A stretch of 30,050 nt of DNA from an uncultured Eubacteriales bacterium (GTDB lineage: Bacteria; Bacillota; Clostridia; Oscillospirales; CAG-272). Location of the stretch: contig USGH01000006.1 of NCBI GenBank assembly GCA_900554225.1, positions 1 through 30,050 of the forward strand, read 5' to 3'. Positions within the stretch are counted from its first letter, which is position 1, and each line of letters begins with the position of its first letter. Position numbers and translations under genes: made by a program. The notes beneath the pieces were generated by a model. The model was not told the origin of the DNA. It worked only from the letters and a program-made list of their open reading frames with translations, and made no database searches. Positions 14,977 to 22,675 of this stretch are shown piece after piece.

Positions 14977-17259
14977 TTATTTCCGTAATTCCACTCTGCG
15001 GATCTTCCCGGAGATTGTTTTGGGCAGCTCCGGCAGAAATTCCACAATGCGCGGGTACTTGTACGGGGCGGTATGCTCCTTGACGTAGTTCTGGATTTCC
15101 TTTTTCAGCTCGTCCGAGCCTTCCTTGCCCTTGACCAGCACGATCGATGCCTTGACGACCTGACCGCGGATCGGATCGGGAACGGCGGTGATGGCGCATT
15201 CGAGAACATACGGCAGCTCCATGATCACGGATTCGATCTCGAACGGCCCGATACGGTAGCCGGAGGACTTGATCACGTCGTCGATCCGTCCGACATACCA
15301 GAAATAGCCGTCCTCATCGCGCCATGCAGTGTCGCCGGTGTGGTAATAGCCGTCGTGCCATACCTTCTTCGTCGCTTCCTCATCGTGGTAATAGCCAAGG
15401 AACAGACCGCACGGTACGCCTGCCTTTGTCCGCACCACGATCTCTCCGGTTTCACCGACGTCGCAGGAACGACCGTCCGCATCCACGATATCCACATCGT
15501 ACATCGGGGACGGATGACCCATGGAACCCGGCTTCGGCGTATCTCCGACAAAGTTGCCGATGGTGAGCGTCGTTTCCGTCTGCCCGAAGCCCTCCATGAG
15601 AGACAGTCCCGTGTATTCACGGAATTTGTAGAACACCTCCGGATTGAGTGCTTCTCCGGCGATGGTGGCGTGCTTCAGCGAGGACAGATCGTAATTTTCG
15701 AGATGCTCCTTGATGAAGAAGCGGAACATGGTCGGCGGCGCGCAGAAGGTTGTGATGTGATACCGTGCAAAGAGCGGCAGCAGATCGTGCGCGTCAAACT
15801 TGTCGAAATCGTAGGCAAATACGCAGCTTTCGCAGAGCCACTGTCCATACAGCTTGCCCCAGAGAGCCTTGCCCCAGCCGGTATCGGAGATCGTGAAGTG
15901 GATGCCGTTCGGATCGACATTGTGCCAGTAGCGCGCCGTGATGTAGTGACCGAGCGCGTATTTGAAGCTGTGTGCCGCGACCTTCGGATATCCCGTTGTG
16001 CCGGAGGTAAAGAGCATGTACATCGGTTTGTCGCCGCAGACGTCCACGCGTCTTTCCCAAGTATCGGGATAGTTCATAAACTCCGTGTCGAAGGAGTGCC
16101 AGCCGTCGCGCTCCCCGTGCGAGATCATCTTGATGAGACCCGGATCGACCGCGGCTGCCGCGTTTTCGGCGTGCATAGCGGTTTCCCCATCGGCGGTGCA
16201 GACAATGGCGCGTACATCGGCGGCTTTGTAGCGGTAGGCGAAATCCTTTTCCACGAGCATGAAGGTGGCAGGGATCGCGACCGCGCCGAGCTTATGGAGT
16301 GCCAGAGAGGCGATCCAGAATTGCCAGTGCCGTTTCAGCACGAGCATGACGGTATCTCCCTCACGGATGCCGAGCGACACGAAATAGTTTGCCGCGCGGT
16401 TGGAGAGCAGAGACAGCTCGCGGAAGGTGAACAGCGTCTCGTTCTTTTCGCGGTCGAGGTGTAAAAGCGCGAGCTTGTCGGGGCATTTTGCGGCAAGGGC
16501 GTCCACGACATCGTAGGCAAAGTTGAACTTGTCCGCGTCGTGGAAGTGGATCTCCTTCAGCTTGCCGTCCTCCTCCACGCATTCGACGAACTTCGCGGCG
16601 ACGGGATTTTCGGGCAGAGGCGAGAGGGTGTTGTATTTGACCTCGGGTAGGACAGGGATTTCCAGATTCTCCGGATAGTCATACGCGGCGGCACCGTTTG
16701 CAATGATGACAGCGAGGAACCGGCACTCCTCCCCGTCCACGGCGATCATACCGTGCGGCTTGGAGCTGTCGTAATAGATGGAGTCGCCCGGTTCGAGGAT
16801 TTCCTCATGACCGTCGATCACGGTTTTCAGTCTGCCGGAGAGGATGTAGTCGAACTCATGACCCTCGTGCCGGCTGAGCTTGATCGGTGCGTGCTGCTCC
16901 TCCAGAGAGAACGGAGCGGTGACGACAAAGGGTTCGACAGTCTTGTTCTTGAATAGCGGTGCCAGATTTTCATACCGGAAGCCACGGCGGCGTGCGATCG
17001 GTAATCCACGACCGGCACGGGTGACGCTGTATTCCTCCAGGGTCGGGCTTTCACCTTTCAGAAGATCGGTGGTATCCACGCCGAGCCTTGCCGCGCATTT
17101 ATAAATGAAGGTAAATGTAAAATCCGTTTCACCGGCTTCGAGCGTGCGGTAGTTTTCCAGCGACACACCGGTACACTGTGCCATTTCCGCTTCGGAGATA
17201 CCGAGGATCTCTCTCGACTCCCGGATGCGGTGTGCGACTTCTTTGATGATCTTTTCCAT
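14977..17259 (-). CDS. XRE-type HTH + cupin + acyl-CoA synthetase fusion protein
   Basis: The start at 17259 (MEKIIKEVAHRI), with AGGAG eight bases upstream, gives 760 residues. Residues 1-64 form an XRE-type helix-turn-helix (RIRESREILGISEAEMAQCTGVS...YRTLEAGE). Residues about 115-185 form a cupin with SRHEGHEFDYILSGRL and EPGDSIYYDSSKPHG. From about 245 to the end it is an adenylate-forming acyl-CoA ligase: FTSGTTGYPK P-loop (417-426), MEGFGQTET, YHTGDTAWRDEDGYFWYVGRIDD, and PKTISGKIRR with the catalytic Lys. The closest type appears to be the medium-chain/acetyl-CoA synthetase group (GWGKALWGKLYGQW). The enzyme would activate a carboxylic acid with ATP and CoA; the N-terminal half resembles stand-alone HTH-cupin regulators. 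The gene is preceded by a T-box leader. The substrate and any DNA target are unknown. Confidence 0.92.
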   Translation of the reverse strand: MEKIIKEVAHRIRESREILGISEAEMAQCTGVSLENYRTLEAGETDFTFTFIYKCAARLGVDTTDLLKGESPTLEEYSVTRAGRGLPIARRRGFRYENLAPLFKNKTVEPFVVTAPFSLEEQHAPIKLSRHEGHEFDYILSGRLKTVIDGHEEILEPGDSIYYDSSKPHGMIAVDGEECRFLAVIIANGAAAYDYPENLEIPVLPEVKYNTLSPLPENPVAAKFVECVEEDGKLKEIHFHDADKFNFAYDVVDALAAKCPDKLALLHLDREKNETLFTFRELSLLSNRAANYFVSLGIREGDTVMLVLKRHWQFWIASLALHKLGAVAIPATFMLVEKDFAYRYKAADVRAIVCTADGETAMHAENAAAAVDPGLIKMISHGERDGWHSFDTEFMNYPDTWERRVDVCGDKPMYMLFTSGTTGYPKVAAHSFKYALGHYITARYWHNVDPNGIHFTISDTGWGKALWGKLYGQWLCESCVFAYDFDKFDAHDLLPLFARYHITTFCAPPTMFRFFIKEHLENYDLSSLKHATIAGEALNPEVFYKFREYTGLSLMEGFGQTETTLTIGNFVGDTPKPGSMGHPSPMYDVDIVDADGRSCDVGETGEIVVRTKAGVPCGLFLGYYHDEEATKKVWHDGYYHTGDTAWRDEDGYFWYVGRIDDVIKSSGYRIGPFEIESVIMELPYVLECAITAVPDPIRGQVVKASIVLVKGKEGSDELKKEIQNYVKEHTAPYKYPRIVEFLPELPKTISGKIRRVELRK

Positions 17260-17317
17260 GTGACAAACTCCTATTCTATGTGGATTCTGGGACGGTCGGG
17301 GCGATCTTCCGGTAAAC

Positions 17318-17351
17318 AAAAAATCCGCCCCAAAATTGCTTTGAGACGGAT
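17318..17351 (-). terminator. Regulatory terminator of the T-box leader
   Basis: Transcript stem ATCCGTCTC (17343-17351) / GGGGCGGAT (17323-17331), nine pairs including G-U, followed by TTTTTT (17318-17323). The upstream arm overlaps the region needed for the T-box antiterminator, as expected for transcription attenuation. Confidence 0.85.
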
Positions 17352-17601
17352 GATGATCCGCGGTACCACTCAAATTGCACCGTATAGTTGCGATGCCACT
17401 CTGCGGGTTCAGACAAACCCTCTGCTCTCACGCGGCAGCACACGGGGAACGATTACTCAGCGGAGATAGGATCCCGCCTTTCCTTTCCCGACTCGGAAGG
17501 GATAGAACCGTGTCTCACGATACCTGCATTCCACCACCGCAGGCTCTCTGGCTCGTGTATCGAACAAGATTCTGTCTTCGTCAACGTCTTTCCTTGGAAG
17601 T
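17318..17601 (-). promoter_or_regulatory. T-box riboswitch leader (tRNA-sensing)
   Basis: Read on the minus strand, the leader has all main parts of a T-box. Stem I begins with GTTGACGAAGAC (17574-17585). Its apical part AGAGAGCCTGC-GGTGGTGGAAT-GCAGG (17523-17548) matches the usual stem I head. The T-box proper TGAGTGGTACCGCGG (17358-17372) is followed by the terminator at 17318-17351. The bulge reads TGGT, predicting a tRNA with discriminator base A. The specifier triplet is not certain: the loop reads GGTTCTATCCC (17499-17509), allowing TTC (Phe), TCT (Ser) or ATC (Ile). Phe or Ile fit an A discriminator better than Ser. The stem I loop-E strand reads AGAA instead of the common AGTA. The leader ends 59 bases before the fusion gene's ATG. 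Confidence 0.92.
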
Positions 17602-17607
17602 GCCTTT

Positions 17608-17636
17608 ATTATAGCACAACAGTTGCCTCTTGTCAA
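17608..17636 (-). promoter_or_regulatory. Consensus sigma-A promoter of the T-box operon
   Basis: Minus strand: perfect TTGACA (17631-17636), 17 bp, perfect TATAAT (17608-17613), placing the start of transcription near 17601. A constitutive strong promoter in front of an attenuator is typical of T-box genes. Confidence 0.88.
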
Positions 17637-17681
17637 GTGTGCAAAACGGGAAGAAAATCGGCGCACTGTCCGGCAAAAATC

Positions 17682-17709
17682 GTGAAAAAACGACAGAGAG
17701 ATTTTTCAC
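17682..17709. promoter_or_regulatory. Inverted repeat GTGAAAAA/TTTTTCAC upstream of the alpha-mannosidase promoter
   Basis: Perfect 8-bp arms at 17682-17689 and 17702-17709, about 20 bases upstream of the mannosidase -35 box. It could be an activator or repressor site. A transcriptional terminator is unlikely because no gene ends here. Confidence 0.35.
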
Positions 17710-17728
17710 TCTGATTTGCCCTCCCGTA

Positions 17729-17757
17729 TTGCAAAATGGCGCGGGATATGCTAAAAT
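17729..17757 (+). promoter_or_regulatory. Sigma-A promoter of the alpha-mannosidase operon
   Basis: TTGCAA (17729-17734), 17-bp spacer, TAAAAT (17752-17757), about 77 bases before the ATG at 17834. Confidence 0.6.
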
Positions 17758-17833
17758 GAAATCAGCACGCCCGGCGGAGGAACGCACGTACTACCATATC
17801 CTGCCGGAGAACCACAGATATAAGGAGAAAACT

Positions 17834-20800
17834 ATGCAGTACGACCGTTATGTAAACCGCACATACCAGAAATTCGACCGGATGATAGAGGCCTATGCCG
17901 GTCACATCTTCAAAAAGCTCACGAAAATCGACGAGCTGTCTGCCTATCCGACGATGGAGCATCTGCGTCTGCCGCCGGATCCCGCTCTGATGCAGCCGAT
18001 TGCCGCCGGGGATACCTGGGGAGAGAAATGGGGCAATCTCTGGCTTCATGCGGATGTCACCGTGCCGGAGGAATGTGCCGGCGAGACCTTCTGCGTGATC
18101 CCGGACGCCAACGCCGTTGAGATCCTCTGCTTCAAAAACGGAGTCCCCGCCGGCATCATCAATTCGAAAAACAATTTCTTAGGCGGTCAGCATTCCGCAA
18201 TGTTTGTTGCACAGCATGCCGTTGCCGGGGAATCTTTTGCGCTTGACTTTGAATGCTATGCCGGACACGAGGGGGAGAATTTCACGCATCGTTTTGACGG
18301 ACTGTGGCTCTGTATTCTCGATCGTGCGATCTGCGGCATGGTGTTCGATCTGTCCACGGTACTCCAGATGGCGCGTCTGCCTGCCGATGATTTTCTCGCA
18401 AAAACCGCCAACGAATGCCTCATGAACGCGTTCCCGTATCTCGTGGAAGAGATCGATTACGCGGATATGGCGGATGTATATGCTTCCGTAGAACCGATCC
18501 GCGCCGCCCTTGCCCCCGCGCTTGCAAAATCCAATGATCACGATCCGACGCGCGGCTTTGTCGGTGTGGTCGGCCATTCCCATATGGATACCGCGTGGCT
18601 CTGGCCGGTGGCGGAAACGGTTCGCAAATGCGCGCGTACCTATTCCGAGGTGCTCACACTGATGGACATCTATCCGGAATACACTTTCATCCAGTCTTCC
18701 GCCCTCCATCTCGACTGGATGCGCCGTGAATACCCCGCCATTTTCGAGGGGATCCAAAAACGCGTGGCGGAGGGCAGATACGAGCCGAACGGCGGCGTTT
18801 GGGTCGAGTGCGACTGCAACATCACCGGCGGCGAATCGATGGTGCGTCAGTTCCTCTACGGACAGCGGTTCACACGGAAGTATTTCGGCTACACCTCCGA
18901 CACGTTCTGGCTTCCGGATACCTTCGGCTACAATGCGGCGATCCCGCAGATCATGCAGGGCTGCGGGGTGAAGTATTTCTATACGACCAAGATGGGCTGG
19001 AGCGATCTCAATCCGTTCCCGGCGGACACCTTTGTCTGGCGCGGCATGGACGGCACCGAGGTCATCACGCACTTAAACATCATGCACTGTATGCCTGACG
19101 TACAGAACGTCAAGCGCGCGATCAATGAGATCCGTGACAAGCGTTCGTCCTCCAATAAGCTGCTGGCATACGGCTTTGGCGATGGCGGCGGCGGTCCGAC
19201 CTACGCGATGCTGGAATATCTGCGCCGCGAACGGGATGTGGCGGGACTGCCGGAGATCGAACCGGTGACGGTCAGCGCATTCATGCACCGACTGGAAGAA
19301 TCGCGCGATACACTGCCGCTGCACGATGGCGAGCTGTATCTCGAATTCCATCGCGGTACGCTCACCTCCATGCACGACATCAAGCGGAACAATCGACGCG
19401 CCGAGGAAGCGATGCATGATCTTGAATGGACCAACGTGCTCTCCGGTAAAGCGCGCTGTGCGGAAACGGATCCGCTGTATGAGGTGCTGCTCAAAAATCA
19501 GTTCCACGACATCCTGCCCGGCACCTCCATCGAATGCGTGAACGTACTGGCGCGCAAGGAGGTCGGTGAGATCATTGCTCGTGCAAAAGCGATTGCCGGT
19601 GAATATCTCGACACGCTGACAGAAGGGACGGACAACACGATCACAGCGGCGAACAGTCTCTCCTTTGACCGGAACGAGGTTGTCACGCTCACCGGAAAGA
19701 CCGGGGTCATCGGTCACAACACGCAGTCCTATACCGCCATCGACGGCACGGCAAAGACCGATGTGGAGGCGGCGATCCCGGCGTTCGGCAGCACCGTGCT
19801 TTCTCTCACCGCTGCGGAATGCACCGCTCCCTCTCCGTTTGCCGCGGGCGATCATACGCTGGAAACACCGTATTATTCCGTGATCTTTGATGAGGACGGC
19901 TACATCTCCTCCCTGATCGACAAACGTGTGGACAGACAGGTCCGCAATCTCCACGGTGCGCCGCTCGGCACGCTGTGGCTTGGCGAGGATGTGCCGACCA
20001 CCTACGACAACTGGGAGATCGAGGACGATATTTTCCGTCGCTTAAAGCCGGTGACCGGGAAAATGACCCGCCGCGAGACCGTATCCGAGGGGGCTGTGGA
20101 ATACCGGATCCGTGCGACGTACAATCTCGGCAAAAAGTCCGCCATTGTGATCGACACCGTTTTCTACGCCCACAGTCCGCGCATCGATTTTGTGTCCCGT
20201 GTCGATTGGGACGAACGGCACACGCTATTGAAGGTCGGCTTTGACGTGGATGTACGCGCGTTCACAGTCAAAAACGAGATCCAGTTCGGCTATATGGAAC
20301 GGCCGACCACGCGCAATACCTCCCTGGAGGCGGCAAAATTCGAGGTCTGCAACCATCGCTATTCCGATCTGTCCGAGAGTCGGTACGGCGTAGCGGTTCT
20401 GAACGACTGCAAGTACGGTATTTCCGTCGAGGGCGGCGATATGCGGCTGACGCTCCACAAGGGCGGCTGCCATCCCGATCCGACAAACGACCGGGGCGTA
20501 CACGACATGACCTGGTCGCTGCTGCCGCATACCGGAGCGTTTTCCGCCGAAAATGTGGTGCGTGAGGCACACGCGATGAATCATCCGCCGCTTCTGCACG
20601 CGGGAAAAGCCGAAATCGCGCCGATCTGCCGGGTGGATGCATCGAACATTCTCTGCGACACCGTGAAAATGGCGGAGGATGTGGAGAATGCGTTTGTGCT
20701 TCGGCTGTACGAATGCGAGCGGAACCGCACGACGGCACATATCACGATCCCGACGGCATGCCGCGTGTGGCGCACGAATATGCTGGAAGAGAAGATCGAG

Positions 20801-20884
20801 GAGCTGCCCATGACGGCGGATCACACCGTAGAGGTCGCGTTCCATCCGTTCGCCATTGAAACGCTCCTTTGTGAGAGAGAATGA
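17834..20884 (+). CDS. Alpha-mannosidase, glycoside hydrolase family 38
   Basis: The start at 17834 (MQYDRYVNRTY) has AAGGAG six bases upstream and gives 1016 residues; the frame is open further upstream but crosses the promoter. GH38 enzymes are zinc-dependent retaining exo-alpha-mannosidases. Visible motifs are GHSHMDTAWLWP (zinc His and Asp, about 245-255), FWLPDTFGYNAAIPQ (nucleophile Asp, about 357), VKYFYTTKMGWSDLNPFP, FGDGGGGPTYAML and NQFHDILPGTSIECV (zinc His). C-terminal beta-sandwich domains follow, as in bacterial and fungal cytosolic members of similar length. There is no signal peptide, so it likely trims imported alpha-mannosides such as N-glycan or mannan fragments. It is nine bases upstream of a second glycosidase gene, forming an operon. 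Confidence 0.95.
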   Translation: MQYDRYVNRTYQKFDRMIEAYAGHIFKKLTKIDELSAYPTMEHLRLPPDPALMQPIAAGDTWGEKWGNLWLHADVTVPEECAGETFCVIPDANAVEILCFKNGVPAGIINSKNNFLGGQHSAMFVAQHAVAGESFALDFECYAGHEGENFTHRFDGLWLCILDRAICGMVFDLSTVLQMARLPADDFLAKTANECLMNAFPYLVEEIDYADMADVYASVEPIRAALAPALAKSNDHDPTRGFVGVVGHSHMDTAWLWPVAETVRKCARTYSEVLTLMDIYPEYTFIQSSALHLDWMRREYPAIFEGIQKRVAEGRYEPNGGVWVECDCNITGGESMVRQFLYGQRFTRKYFGYTSDTFWLPDTFGYNAAIPQIMQGCGVKYFYTTKMGWSDLNPFPADTFVWRGMDGTEVITHLNIMHCMPDVQNVKRAINEIRDKRSSSNKLLAYGFGDGGGGPTYAMLEYLRRERDVAGLPEIEPVTVSAFMHRLEESRDTLPLHDGELYLEFHRGTLTSMHDIKRNNRRAEEAMHDLEWTNVLSGKARCAETDPLYEVLLKNQFHDILPGTSIECVNVLARKEVGEIIARAKAIAGEYLDTLTEGTDNTITAANSLSFDRNEVVTLTGKTGVIGHNTQSYTAIDGTAKTDVEAAIPAFGSTVLSLTAAECTAPSPFAAGDHTLETPYYSVIFDEDGYISSLIDKRVDRQVRNLHGAPLGTLWLGEDVPTTYDNWEIEDDIFRRLKPVTGKMTRRETVSEGAVEYRIRATYNLGKKSAIVIDTVFYAHSPRIDFVSRVDWDERHTLLKVGFDVDVRAFTVKNEIQFGYMERPTTRNTSLEAAKFEVCNHRYSDLSESRYGVAVLNDCKYGISVEGGDMRLTLHKGGCHPDPTNDRGVHDMTWSLLPHTGAFSAENVVREAHAMNHPPLLHAGKAEIAPICRVDASNILCDTVKMAEDVENAFVLRLYECERNRTTAHITIPTACRVWRTNMLEEKIEELPMTADHTVEVAFHPFAIETLLCERE

Positions 20885-20893
20885 GGTAAAGCT

Positions 20894-22615
20894 ATGGCAC
20901 GTTTTTTGGAGAGAACCGCAGACGGCATGTATATCGTTTCCGCGCCGTCCTATCGTGTGGCGGTACACGGGCATACCTTTGACGTGTGTGTCGCCGGGAA
21001 CCGCTTCTGTACCCTTGATGTCCGCACCGCCGTTCCCCAGACCTCCGAGACACTGGAAGAGATCGCCGATCGGGAAACGGAGCCCCCCACGCTTGTCGAT
21101 ATCGCGGAAAAGACGGGGGAGGTCACGTTCACATGGACCGGCAAGAGCGATCTCTGGAACCGGAAGACCTACGTACTCCATTGCGATTTTCTGCGCTTTA
21201 CCTATACCGTGACCGTTGCGGGGCAGGGCAATGTGGATGGCGTACAGTATTTCGCAGGTGCAGGGAATGGCAGCGCGTATGAATTTTCCGAGGGCTTCAC
21301 ACCGTGCGTGTCGTGGTACAATGAGGAGGATTATCGTTTCCGCGCGAGCATGAACTGTCACCGCTGGTCCGTACTGATGGTTCCGCCGATGTTCTCCTAT
21401 TCGTTCGGCATGCGCGGGGTTGGCGATCGGTTGTCTCTCGGACTCGTGGCAGAGCGGGGAGAACACAATTTCCACGCATTTGACTATAGGGTTGTACGGA
21501 ATAGCTGGGGCAGCGGATTCTATCTGGCAACGGATCAGAGCGGACATACCCACGTGGACGGCACCTGGACCGCCCCGGCGATCATTGGCTATGGGGCTGC
21601 GAATGAGGACGACGCGCTGCGCAAATACACGGATTACTACTTCACCTCCGGCATCGCAAAGCCGCACGACCATCGCCCGTTCCCGCAGTTCTGGTATGGT
21701 CCGATGCTCTGCGGCTGGCTCGAACAGGCAATGCGCGTGGGCGATCCGGCGTTCCCGGAAATGACAGTCACGGAGCTGGCGCGGGAAGACCTGTACGAAG
21801 CCCTGGTCGGCAAGTTGGCAGGGTACGATATGCATCCGACCGCGCTCATCATCGACGACAAGTGGCAGTCCCACTATGCAACGGACGAAGCGGATCCCAC
21901 GAAATGGAAGGATCTGCGCGCCTTCGTGGACAGACGCCACGCCGAGGGGATTCATACGATGCTCTGGTTCAAGCTGTGGGATCCGGACGGCTGGGATCCG
22001 GCACTGTGCGTCACGACTGACAACGGGGAAGGGCGCATCGACCCATCCACGCCGGAATTTCTTGCCAATCTCGACCGTGCGCTCTACCGGATCCTCTCCG
22101 CAGACGCGGGATGCTACGACTGCGACGGCTTCAAGCTCGATTTTGCCTTTTATAACCCGATCGGCAGGCGCGTAAAGACCCATTCCGGAAAGTACGGCGT
22201 GGAGCTGCTCTACGATATGATGGCGTATATTTACAAAAAAGCAAAGAAGATCAAGCCCGACGCACTTGTGAATTGCAGTCCGTGTCATCCGTATTTCGCG
22301 CACATCTGCGACCAGGCGAGACTGCACGATTACGATCCGAAAAACCGCGACAACCGGGAGGATCTCGAAATGCGCGGCAGAATGTTCTCGCTGGCAATGC
22401 CCGGTGTGCTGCTCGATACCGACAATTCCGGCTTCAATACGCACCGCGACACCATGCGTTGGCAGATGGATCAGGCGATGATCGGCGTACCGGATCTCTA
22501 TGCGCTCATGGGCAACGAAAGCTGTCCGCTCACCGACGAGGATTTCCTTGCCATCTCCGCCATGTGGAAGGAATACGCGAGAAAGATCGATCTCCTACGC
22601 GGGATGGAGCAGTAA
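20894..22615 (+). CDS. Putative glycoside hydrolase, GH36/GH31-like TIM barrel
   Basis: This 573-residue protein follows the alpha-mannosidase stop by nine bases and has GAGG before its ATG. The N-terminal ~250 residues are beta-rich, like the supersandwich domain of alpha-galactosidase-like enzymes. The C-terminal half looks like a TIM barrel: FPQFWYGPMLCGW, TALIIDDKWQ, LRAFVDRRHAEGIHTMLWFKLW, DCDGFKLDFAF with a likely nucleophile Asp, VNCSPCHPYF, and GVLLDTDNSGFN with a possible acid/base Asp. The pattern is that of the GH-D clan and its neighbours (GH27/36/31), but no family signature fits exactly. Substrate is unknown; neighbouring alpha-mannosidase suggests an alpha-linked oligosaccharide. 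No signal peptide is present, so it is intracellular. Confidence 0.75.
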   Translation: MARFLERTADGMYIVSAPSYRVAVHGHTFDVCVAGNRFCTLDVRTAVPQTSETLEEIADRETEPPTLVDIAEKTGEVTFTWTGKSDLWNRKTYVLHCDFLRFTYTVTVAGQGNVDGVQYFAGAGNGSAYEFSEGFTPCVSWYNEEDYRFRASMNCHRWSVLMVPPMFSYSFGMRGVGDRLSLGLVAERGEHNFHAFDYRVVRNSWGSGFYLATDQSGHTHVDGTWTAPAIIGYGAANEDDALRKYTDYYFTSGIAKPHDHRPFPQFWYGPMLCGWLEQAMRVGDPAFPEMTVTELAREDLYEALVGKLAGYDMHPTALIIDDKWQSHYATDEADPTKWKDLRAFVDRRHAEGIHTMLWFKLWDPDGWDPALCVTTDNGEGRIDPSTPEFLANLDRALYRILSADAGCYDCDGFKLDFAFYNPIGRRVKTHSGKYGVELLYDMMAYIYKKAKKIKPDALVNCSPCHPYFAHICDQARLHDYDPKNRDNREDLEMRGRMFSLAMPGVLLDTDNSGFNTHRDTMRWQMDQAMIGVPDLYALMGNESCPLTDEDFLAISAMWKEYARKIDLLRGMEQ

Positions 22616-22624
22616 AAACTACAG

Positions 22625-22666
22625 AAAACCCGGAGAAGTCCCCAAAAAGGGTTTCTCCGGGTTTTT
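22625..22666. terminator. Bidirectional terminator between the glycosidase operon and the serpin gene
   Basis: Perfect 12-bp stem AAACCCGGAGAA (22626-22637) / TTCTCCGGGTTT (22653-22664) with T runs on both strands. It lies between the convergent GH36-like gene and the serpin gene. Confidence 0.9.
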
Positions 22667-22675
22667 ACGGTTCGT

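Noticed and set aside
17630..17833. Upstream extension of the alpha-mannosidase frame by 68 codons
   Set aside because: It crosses the divergent T-box promoter and the mannosidase promoter, while the ATG at 17834 has an ideal AAGGAG site.
20225..22444. Long open frame (about 739 codons) antisense to the glycosidase operon
   Set aside because: It crosses the end of one real gene and most of the next, with shadow-type composition and no motifs.
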